From: Cylicocyclus nassatus
Lineage: Eukaryota > Nematoda > Chromadorea > Rhabditida > Strongylidae
NCBI GenBank assembly: GCA_958299035.1
Contig: CATQJL010000112.1
Location: 6,680,123 to 6,744,122, forward strand
Direction of reading: 5' to 3'
DNA: 64,000 bases
Below the pieces are notes generated by a model. It was not told where the DNA came from. It ran no database searches and was given only the letters and a program-made list of their open reading frames with translations. The first letter of the stretch is position 1, and the number at the start of each line of letters is the position of its first letter. The translations under genes were made by a program, and so were the position numbers. Shown piece by piece: positions 21,829 to 31,121 of the stretch.

Positions 21829-23170
21829 TCACACACGAGCCCGCTTCTTGAGCAAGGCACTGCTGCTTTCTTTTTCAAACGGCTCGTTGCCACCTCCAGC
21901 ACCGCCACCACCTTGGAGTGTAGTAGTAACCGCGAATCCATTATTGCCTCCTCCAGAGCCGGTGAAACCACTGCCACCACCTGCTCCAACAGCGCCGCCG
22001 AATGCGGTTCTTGGAGGGCAAGGACAATATGCTCCATCACGTCCTGGTGATCCATTAGATCCAGCCTGTCCTGCACCTCCAGCTGCTCCTGGTGCTCCAG
22101 GTTGTCCTGCTGGTCCCGGTGCTCCTGCAGGTCCGGGTGCTCCAGCGCCTCCATGTCCTCCGTCTTGCCCGGGCTGTCCTGGTGCTCCTGGTGGTCCAGG
22201 TGGTCCCATAGGACCGGGCATGCTACGTGAACGTGTCCCTTGAAACGATATTATATGCGACTCAAAGTGCTTATCTAGAAGAAAAGTTACCTGGCGCGCC
22301 AGGTGCTCCATCCATTCCGGGTGCTCCAGGGTTTCCATTTGCACCAGGGGCGCCAGGGGCTCCGGCTGGTCCAGGTGCACCTGCAAAATGTTTTTTTAAG
22401 AAAGGATTTCAACTTGCGTCGGAATTTTCATTTACCTCCTCCTCCTCCTTGTCCGGGCATTCCTGGGTTTCCAGGTGGTCCAGCTGGTCCTGGTGCTCCA
22501 CTGGGTCCGGGTGGACCGGGTGGGCCAGCTGGGCAGCTAATGCATCCCATGGCGTGCCCCATAGCCGCAGCATGTCCACTTTGTCCTGCTCCTCCAGGCA
22601 TTCCTGGCATGCCGTCTTCTCCGGGGTGTCCAGGCAGTCCAGGTGGTCCTGTAAGTCAGCATAATTTACAGCGGTATTTACGCTTCTCCTTCTAACCTGG
22701 AGGACCACGAGGGCATCCACTGGCCTGAGCAGCACACTGACAGCTACCGCCGCCTCCGCCGCCACCGCTGACACCGCTCCAACCATCGCTGCTACCGCTG
22801 CTTCCGCTCCATCCTCCTCCTCCCCCACTGCTTCCTCCCCAGGTACCTCCGCCCGCACCGACTGCTCCTTCTGTGTAAAGTCCTGCCCTCTTAGCGCGTA
22901 GATATATGAATGCGTTCGGCCTTCGTGGTTTACTATCAATCATGGTCTTCCAAGCATCGTCGGCATAATTCTGTAAAAGGATCTCATCTCAAAGGAAAAG
23001 TTATCGTTATCACAAGCGCGTACCCTAAATTGATCAAGATCTTTTTTGATTTCATCACGGAAGCTGTTTATGTCGCTAATAACGTTGAAGACAATCATGC
23101 AAGCGACGCCTATGATCAAAGCAGTGGCAATGAACGTCCCACCAATGACATATTGGAGAAGGGCACCCAT
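21829..23170 (-). CDS. Cuticle collagen 3 (377 aa)
   Basis: Coding exons: 23170-23024, 22970-22697, 22648-22436, 22380-22291 and 22238-21829. After the anchor ([20 protein letters not shown]) and [17 protein letters not shown] comes RAKR at 74-77, a good furin/kex site. The linker is [16 protein letters not shown] and ends in [10 protein letters not shown]. The collagen blocks carry [11 protein letters not shown] in the middle and [10 protein letters not shown] at the end. The tail ends LLKKRARV. It is the inverted twin of collagen 4, with the same exon lengths except 3 bp in exon 2. AATAAA is at 21808-21813. The start follows TTTGCAG immediately. Confidence 0.92.
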
Positions 23171-23279
23171 CTGCAAAGCTTAGTTCTGCAAAAAAGTTAG
23201 TGCAAAGAAGAAAACGGCGAAAGATCTGAGTGGGCAGGTATGAGAAGACGTGTTGTTGAAAGGTACATTAGTACTATCC

Positions 23280-23343
23280 CTATATACCATATAAGCCTCT
23301 GGCTTTTCGCATCTATTAGCCGTGGAACAGCAAACCCGGTTTA
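23280..23343 (-). promoter_or_regulatory. Promoter of collagen 3
   Basis: On the minus strand a TATATAG/TATATGG pair (about 23280-23293) lies about 110 bp before the start. Above it is the block AACCGGGTTTGCTGTTCCAC followed by GGCTAA, then GCGAAAAGCC (23302-23343). The same arrangement is found at collagens 2 and 4. Confidence 0.5.
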
Positions 23344-23345
23344 TG

Positions 23346-25823
23346 TTTATAGATGTCGCAGTCGTGTCGCTACGTGTTCAGCTTTCTACGATATAATGAT
23401 GAAGATCATGGTTTTGTACGTTAATGCTACCGAACATGTGGACGTCATTGTCTGCCAAGATTTTGGAACCTAATTAGACAGGACTGCTCTACCGCACATA
23501 AGGTTGGACTCTGTAGGGAAGTAATGTTAGAACCATGTCAAAAATCTAAAAGACAAATATTGGAGCTGAAGTAGTCAGAGCGCTTCGCAGTATACCTGCC
23601 AAAGAGAGTGCTGTAGAGTGCTCTTAAATTTGTATCGATAATGGTAGAAATCTCAGCTATTCTCTAATCTGGTGCACCTACAATGTCTTCGTCGATTTCG
23701 TAAATGCTGGAACTCGGTCGGAAGATGGTAAAACCGCTAAAAAATGGACATATCAAAAAACGGCGTATGTTTAGGAAGGCCTAAATAATCTAGAAATAAA
23801 AATCATAATGTCTTGTATATCAACTTTTATGATGTGTACTCATTTATGTTGTAACTTCGCTCATTATCACCTGGAGCCGGGAAGTAAGAAACCAATGATT
23901 AAAGGGTCTTACAAGGGGAGGGGGGGGGGGGTCACGAAGTCGAAGTGGCTGTTTGTCACAATCTGCACCATTGGTGAGAGCCTGGAGCGCTGGGTTTAAA
24001 TCCATTCGTCCTATCTGCAGAGCGCCTCTGGAAAAATTATGAGCGTTTTTGAGTTGAATGAACTAATGGCGGGGAATTATTCGCTGTGGCCTCTGATACT
24101 TCATGCAGTAAACTTCTTCTGCGTAGTATATCGATACTTCCTATTCCTCCATCTGACTTCTAGAAAGATGTTCAGATGTTCGTTTTATCCCGGGATTAGT
24201 TAATTTTTCAAAAAGCTCATAACTTCTTTCATGAAGGCACTCTGCAGATACGGAAGGCAGATTTGGAAACAGCACTGCAAGTTCTCACTAATGGTATGCG
24301 ATTTGTGGTGATCGGTCACTTCGACTTTGCAACCCTCCCTTGTTAGAAAAATGCGAGGAACGTTCTCATTGAGTAGTCATGTAAGCCTTAGTAGAGATAA
24401 ATGGTAGAAAAAACAAGAAATGGAGACAGTATTCAGTGAACAAACAAGAACTATCATTCATTTTCAAAAAAGTTTCTTTTCGAAACTATTAAAATGGCAC
24501 TGTTTCAACATCAAACTATTGGGAGCAGGGCACTGCACATGTGACATTGGGTCAAGCTGGATATCGTTTTTGGGACAAAAAGCAAAGGGGATATCGTTTT
24601 TAGCCAAAAATACACAAAAATTGCGGCTTTTCAATCATTTCATATTTTTTTAGGGTTTTTACGTTTAGGGTTTAGAGCAGAGTCAAGCTTGTGATGCGAC
24701 TGTCGCAACGGGGGGTCGTAAAGAGGGTACCTAAGGTGGGGGGGGGGGGGGGTCGTAAAAGAAGATAGTTCGGCTAAAATATCCTAAGCCTAAAAGGGAA
24801 TCAAAAAGCAGATAATTAGTTATGTTCTTCACAATAAATCTATAAAAAAGTGGAAATCAGAATAAAAAAAAAATAAAAAATCTGAGAAATTCTTAAAAAA
24901 AAACATTTACAAGAGCTCAAAACACTTTTGAAGGATATATGATTCGATAAAAATGCCAAATGTACCAAATGCCTTGGAAATCTTGCTTCTGAAGCCCTCC
25001 TGAAGTCTCACACACTCGACAAAAGCGAATATCTTTACCAGCTGTGACCATATCATGAATTTGCTTACTGCTCCTTAAAAGCTGAAACTTTTTCTGTGGA
25101 TAGTCTGGGCACTGTACTACAGAATCTATGCTTTGCAACCTCTCAGTCTTTTCCTGGCCTTAGTTACGAATTTTCAAACTACCGTGCTCATGCACGTTTT
25201 TGACGTCGTTCTGGACGGCGCTCAAGCGGTTTTTTTTTTCGCGGAAAATACTGTGAAAGAGGTAGGAATTAAGTTTCTTAGTCGAAAACATCTTTTGTAG
25301 TTCAAGAATGTCATTTTTTTGTCCGTGCAAAAATTTGTGTCGCCTACGGGAATCGAACTTGCTGGTCTGAAGAATGCCTGAAAATTCAAAAAAAAACTTG
25401 CAGATTCTCAAACATTATTGAAGGTGTGTATGTGTGCTACAGATGCTGGACGCACCCACTGGCCTAGAAATTCTGCTTCCGAAACCTCACTGAAGTTCCC
25501 ACGCAGGTGTTTTTTGAGGTTGACATTCGTTTATGCACTTTACCGCGAGGAATGTGGGCAGGGGAGGTAAGGGGGATAAATGGGGGAGGGTGTGGGGGGG
25601 GGGGGGGAAGGGGGGTCCCGGATCGCATCAACGCGCTTGACCCTGGTTTAGAGTCAAAGCCGACTTCATACGAAATTTCCAAGATCAAAGATTTTTCAAG
25701 GTCATTTAGTCAGTTTGTGTAAAAGATGTGAATTACGTATAAGTGAAATTCTTACAACCGTATGGTATTAATTATTCTTATCATCACGGATCACACGGCT
25801 ACAGTTCGACCGCGATTCATTGC
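23346..25823. other. Spacer between the inverted arms
   Basis: No gene recognised. It contains long G tracts near 23920, 24740 and 25600, and the diverged partner (about 24180-24420) of the repeat near 20000-20300. A minus-strand sequence near 25350 resembles a tRNA T-loop but lacks a stem. Confidence 0.5.
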
Positions 25824-25893
25824 AAACCGGATGTACGGTTCCAGGGGTAGCAAAAGCGTTACAGTCATATCGGTTTCTAGTAGAGTATATAAG
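25824..25893 (+). promoter_or_regulatory. Promoter of collagen 4
   Basis: Block AAACCGGATGTACGGTTCCA with GGGGTAGCAAAAGC (25824-25857), followed by TATATAAG at 25886-25893, about 95 bp before the start codon. Confidence 0.6.
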
Positions 25894-28010
25894 TACAACG
25901 CTATATACTTCAGTACCACAGTTTCACATTGCATTACTTTAGCTAGTACTTTTCAAAAACCTTTAATTGACAAAATCGCATTTGCAGATGGGTGCTCTTC
26001 TCCAGTATGCTATTGGTGGTACATTCGTTACCACGGCTTTGATCATGGGCGTCGCTTGCATGATTGTCTACAATGTAATTAGCGACATTAATAGCTTTCA
26101 AGATGAGATCGAAAAAGATCTCAGCCAATTCAGGGTAAATGACTTCTTAAGATATCTTTTGTTTTACAACTAGTTTATCTTATAGAACTATGCCGACGAT
26201 GCGTGGAAAACGATGATGAATACTAAACCGCAAAGGGAAAATGTCATTGCTTTTCTACGTATCAAGAAAGCAGCATACACAGAAGGGACAGTCGGTGCAG
26301 GCGGAGGTACTTGGGGAGGAAGCAGTGGAGGGGGAGGAGGATGGAGCGGAAGCAACGGTGGCAGCGGTGGTTGGAACGGCGTTAGCGGTGGCGGCGGAGG
26401 CGGCGGTGGCTGCCAGTGTGCTGCTCAGGCCAGTGGATGCCCTCGTGGTCCTCCAGGTTAGAAAGAGAAGCGTAAATACCGCTGTAAATTATGCTGACTT
26501 ACAGGACCACCTGGACTGCCTGGACACCCCGGAGAAGACGGCATGCCAGGAATGCCCGGAGGAGCAGGACAAAGTGGGCATGCTGCAGCTATGGGACACG
26601 CCATGGGATGCATTAGCTGCCCAGCTGGCCCACCCGGTCCACCCGGACCCAGTGGAGCACCAGGACCAGCTGGACCAAGTGGCAATCCAGGAATGCCCGG
26701 AAATGGAGGAGGAGGAGGTATAATGAAGCTTTCGCAGGAAGTTGGAATCCTTTCTAAAAATAAAACAATTTGCAGGCGCCCCTGGACCAGCCGGAGCCCC
26801 TGGCGCTCCTGGAGCAAATGGAAATCCTGGAGCACCGGGAATGGATGGAGCACCCGGCGCGCCAGGTAATTTCAGTTCTAGATGAGCACTTTCAGTCGCA
26901 CAATATGCCATTTCAAGGAACGCGTTCACGTAGCATGCCCGGTCCTATGGGCCCACCTGGACCACCAGGAGCACCAGGACAGCCCGGGCAAGACGGAGGA
27001 CATGGAGGCGCTGGAGCACCCGGACCTGCAGGAGCACCAGGATCAGCCGGACATCCTGGAGCACCGGGAGCAGCTGGAGGTGCAGGACAGGCTGGATCCA
27101 ATGGATCACCTGGACGTGATGGAGCATATTGTCCTTGCCCTCCAAGAACCGGATTCGGCGGTGCTGTTGGAGCAGGTGGTGGCAGTGGTTTCACCGGCTC
27201 TGGAGGAGGCAATAATGGATTTGCGGTTACTACTACACTCCAAGGTGGTGGTGGTGTTGGAGGTGTCAACGAGCCGTTTGAGAAACAAAGCAGCAGTGCT
27301 TTGCTTAAGAAGCGCGCTCGTGTGTGATTTGCCGTAGCTCAATAAAGATTTTGATAGTTCACGGAAGATTACTTTCATGTAAGCAATTTTCTTTCCTCAT
27401 CGCAGCATAAACGCAGTGTCCTGATGTTCAGGTGTTCAGAGTTTCTATGCTATACCAGTAGGCGCTCTAGCCACGCCATCGCTCAAATGCGGATGTAGGG
27501 TAGAGGCTTCAGTGGGAAATTTGCTCAAAAAGTTGTAATATGGGAACGAGTGGTGTGGAGTATAAGCTATGACCAAGTTGGACCGAAGTTCGATCCCTTC
27601 ACTGGCGAACCAACCTTCTATCCTCCGACGGCAAATTGACAAGCACTGAGGTAATCGGCTCGCACCCCGCAAGTCACTGTAGAAAGCCTGCACACATTCA
27701 GAAGCCTTGTCGATTATAAATTAGAATCTGTCCGGAATGCCTTCAAAGGGTATTAGAGACTCCGCATCCTTTTTCCTGGAATTTATTGGTAGGAATACCT
27801 ATGCAGCCGATGGCCGCTTCGCACGAATGTGTCCGCTAGCCACCTGCGTGACTTGTTTAAACATGTGGGCACGCGGCAAATCTCCTCGTTTTTTTGGCTT
27901 AGGTAAGAACGGCCGCAAGGTGTGCGCGCGACGTGTTCCTGTACGGAAGTGCAACAGCGTTACGATCGTGCGAATGGGTCTACCATCCCACCTATGCCTG
28001 GCAGCCCAGT
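25825..28010. repeat. Right arm of inverted duplication (contains collagen 4)
   Basis: Inverted partner of 21195-23345. The similarity runs from the promoter block through collagen 4 and its 3' flank to about 28010, where it stops next to another inverted repeat (28045-28875). Confidence 0.8.
25988..27327 (+). CDS. Cuticle collagen 4 (376 aa)
   Basis: Coding exons: 25988-26134, 26186-26456, 26505-26717, 26776-26865 and 26918-27327. It is almost the same protein as collagen 3: [62 protein letters not shown] and a KKRARV end. The notable difference is at the processing site, RIKK at 74-77 instead of RAKR, which removes the P1 Arg expected by furin-type proteases. Cleavage may be weaker, or may use another site. 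AATAAA is at 27341-27346. Start chosen because TTTGCAG ends directly at the ATG and this frame keeps the hydrophobic anchor. Confidence 0.92.
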
Positions 28011-28044
28011 TCTTCCATCTACAGTTCTTCGCTTGGATGCGGTT

Positions 28045-28875
28045 TTTTCTTTCATGATACTCATGGGACACTGAGGGCCACATGCATTAATATTCACACA
28101 TCCACACCGGGGAGGGGATCGCAGCTTAAAAGAAAGCTTCGTGTACTCAAGCTCCAGATATCTGGATCTCACGCTGTCTACTTATCCGTAAGTGTTCCCA
28201 CCATCCTTTAATACAAACATATCGAACAAGAGCAAGAATCTGTACAAGCCGCATTTTCCAGCTTCTAGTATGGTCCCCTAATGATCCCTGGCGGCCCACA
28301 GACTGTGGGCCACATTCTCTCCTCCAAAGTCATTTTTCTTCCATCAATACTGTGAGCGTTCCAAAGTTAGTCATTTAACTCAATAGTGCTGAGCAGTTGC
28401 TGTCAAAGAGATGTATTGGAGTCATGGAATTTGCGATGAACCACAAGAAGAAAGTTGGGATTTATCGAAAAACTCGATATTCTAAAATTTCATTGCTTCT
28501 TATCAGCAACATGCTTAGCACTGTTGGTTTGGATAATCAAAACAACTTTGAAAGGTTTTCGTTGACTTCGAAGAAAGAAAAATGGCTTTGAAGGAAAGAC
28601 TATCGGCTGCCGAAGATCATCAAGGGATGATACAAAAAGCTGGAAAATGCGGTTTGTACAGCTTCTTGCTCTTGTTCGATATGTTGTAGTGAAGGATGGG
28701 AGTACTTACGGATGGATAGAAGGCGTAAGATTCAGATATCTGGAGCTTCAGGATATGCAACTTATAAAGTTGCGATCCCCTCGCAGCCGGGGATGTTAAT
28801 GCATGCGGCCCTAAGGCCTGTATGCACCAACCTCTCTGCGGCGAGGGGAGCAGCGTCCCCAATGATGAAAAACCC
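28045..28875. repeat. Long imperfect inverted repeat (foldback-like)
   Basis: About 230 bp at 28045-28275 recurs in reverse complement at 28612-28875: AATGCATG(T/C)GGCCCT, GCGATCCCCTC, CAGATATCTGGA, AACAAGAGCAAGAA and AAGCTGGAAAATGCGG, in mirrored order. The spacer of about 335 bp has no frame of note. It could be a decayed foldback transposon. No target duplication was identified. Confidence 0.65.
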
Positions 28876-29634
28876 GCAGCTGCGTCCGCACGCGGCCCCT
28901 TCATAACGGGGATCGCCGCTTTCCTCGCTGCAGGGATGTTAGTGCATATGGGCTCAAAACAGTGTTCGTTCGCGTACTTTGGATACGCCAATAAGTTCAC
29001 AAATTGAATCGAACTCAAGAGTAAGACTAAGCTTCTCATCCCCTTGCTGCATCAAATCAAAACATTTGCCTTGACGTCTCAATTGGAAGTACTTACTGCT
29101 GATGATTGCTACTTTCCAGTATGTTTTTGACGTAGATTAAAGGCAGCTCCGTGCTGCTTGAACATTTCTAGCTATTGACAGAGTACCAGGGCTTCGATCT
29201 AGAACTACCGCGCAAACCCGACCTCCAAACACCCCTTCTCAAAGTAGAAAATCGGCGTCACCGGAGCCTCAAGAACCCCGCCCACTCCCTCGCGAGGCGC
29301 CATGAAATAGCCTGGATAAGGCAAAAAAATGGTCGAGAATCTGCCCGGACGCTGCTTTTAAGCGATAACCCTGGGATGGACAAAGAAGAGCAGGAGGAAC
29401 ATCTATGATAGAGCATGTAAAGCAAAATGATTTCACCTCTTCTATGAATTTAGAGGTGCTCCTGCGCAAGCCATATCGCGAGACACTTTGATAAAGTGAG
29501 AGCCCAACAGATTAACTCATTAATCTGCCTCCTCCATTGAGTTCCCGTGCTACGAGACTGCACTAAAATGCATATCATCATCATATTAGAGATGACTGCA
29601 ATCACCTTAATTACATGTGCATCTAAATGTATAG
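28876..29634. other. Intergenic, nothing recognised
   Basis: No supported gene. Small frames near 29175-29470 lack any motif. Confidence 0.4.
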
Positions 29635-29642
29635 GTGCATAC

Positions 29643-29984
29643 CAGTGGCGTACCCAGGATTTCGGCTCGGGGGGGGGGGGGGGCGCGACAAAAAATTTTT
29701 TTCGATGAAGGTGCGTGGCGTCAGCCACGCACTCCGAAAAAATTTTTGGTATGCTTCCTGAAATTTTTGGGGGCTCAGGACCCCCCGAAAAAAATTTTTT
29801 TATGAGGCTAAATTGAATTTTTAAAAATTTTTAAAAATTATTTAAATTACTTACAAGTATAAATAAGTCTTTTGCACATTTTTTAAACTCATGTAAGTAA
29901 CTTTCAAAAATTTCGCGACCCATTCTCGGGGGGGGGGCGCGCGCCCCCCCCCCCCCCCCCGCCCCTCCCCTCGGTACGCCATTG
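29643..29984. mobile_element. hAT-like MITE, copy 1
   Basis: The 342-bp element starts CAGTGGCGTACCCAGGA and ends CCTCGGTACGCCATTG. It is flanked by GTGCATAC at 29635-29642 and 29985-29992. The CAGTGGCG ends with an 8-bp duplication are typical of hAT elements. The interior has long G and C tracts and GCGTGGCGTCAGCCACGCAC, itself a palindrome. There is no coding capacity. Confidence 0.85.
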
Positions 29985-29992
29985 GTGCATAC

Positions 29993-30295
29993 CAGGTGGC
30001 GGTCCCAGGATTTCGGACCGGCGGGGGGGGAAGGCGACAAGAATTTTTTTCTAATGGAGGTGCGTGGCGTTAGCCACGCACTCCGAAAAATTTTTTGGGG
30101 TGCTTCTTAAAATTTTTGCGGGTCCCCAACCCCTAAAAAGCACCCGAAAAAAAATTTTTTATAAGGCTAATTTGAATTTTAAAAAAAAAATTATTCTAAT
30201 TAATTACAAAAATGAACAAGTCGTTTGCACATTTTAACCCATATAAGTAAGTTTCAAAAATTTCGCGACCCATTCTCGGGGGGGAGGGGCCACTG
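29993..30295. mobile_element. hAT-like MITE, copy 2, tandem to copy 1
   Basis: A diverged 303-bp copy of the preceding element in the same orientation, starting CAGGTGGCGGTCCCAGGA and ending GGGGCCACTG. It is bounded by the same 8-bp GTGCATAC (29985-29992 and 30296-30303), so the three boundaries of the tandem pair carry an identical octamer. Confidence 0.82.
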
Positions 30296-30303
30296 GTGCA
30301 TAC

Positions 30304-31085
30304 AATGGCAGTTGACATGAGTATCTCTGATTTTTTGGCCAAATGGTACTCTCGTCGTTCATACCTTTTTGTCAATCCTGTTGTAGGGGCGTGTTGAGAT
30401 TTTGTTTTTCAGATTTGTGGCGCAGAACTCGTTTACTTTTTCTAATACACACGAATCCTTGCCATTAACTATGATAGTCTGTGAGATTTTCGCAGCGGAA
30501 TTGAGGGGAGCAACGCGACGTCTCGAAGAAAAAGTGCTCACGAAACCGGAAGTGCCTCCCCCCCCCCTTGAAGGGTCCGCGACTGCTGCATACCCCCCTT
30601 GGCCTTACAGTATATACGACTTCGGTATGGGACTTCCGTGATCTTCTTGTTAACATTCCAGCAACAAACTATTTGCACTACAAAGTCGTAATTTTTTTCA
30701 CTTTCGCGCAATCTAACGACTGTTTAACCCATATTTTCAAAAATTCACCAACATCAGCGAGTGAGGTGGATTCAAGTACGGGAATGTGATATGATTAAGA
30801 TGACGTGAATGCATCGTCTGCTTGCAGCCCTTTATGAAGTAAGCTGTCAGTCAGCTGCCTAATCTGTCGCTATTCGTCTTCACATTGACTTGTGTGGTCT
30901 GAGGTAGCTTAATACTAATTTCATTGTCTTGCGAATGATTCGGCCTTTTTTGAAAGTTTCATAATTTTATAGCGAGTGGCAGCAGCAAAGTGCTTGAGGG
31001 ACTATTCTATAAATAAATGCTGTGCAAATCATTCGTCTTTCATATAAGTTACGACTTGATATCTGTGATACACAAATTCATCACT
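30304..31085. other. Intergenic, nothing recognised
   Basis: No gene or clear repeat beyond short homopolymer tracts. Confidence 0.45.
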
Positions 31086-31121
31086 AAAACGTTTATTGAA
31101 CTAATGAACACTACACTACTA

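Larger units (their letters stand above)
21195..23345. repeat. Left arm of inverted duplication (contains collagen 3)
   Basis: Collagen 3, its introns, promoter block and about 600 bp of 3' flank are repeated in opposite orientation at 25825-28010. The non-coding flank matches strongly by eye (for example GGGATCGAACTTCGG with its neighbours at about 21635, and the GGCTTAGG-containing stretch at 21290-21310). The duplication therefore covers more than the gene. The arms are head to head with about 2.5 kb of single-copy sequence between them. Confidence 0.8.
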
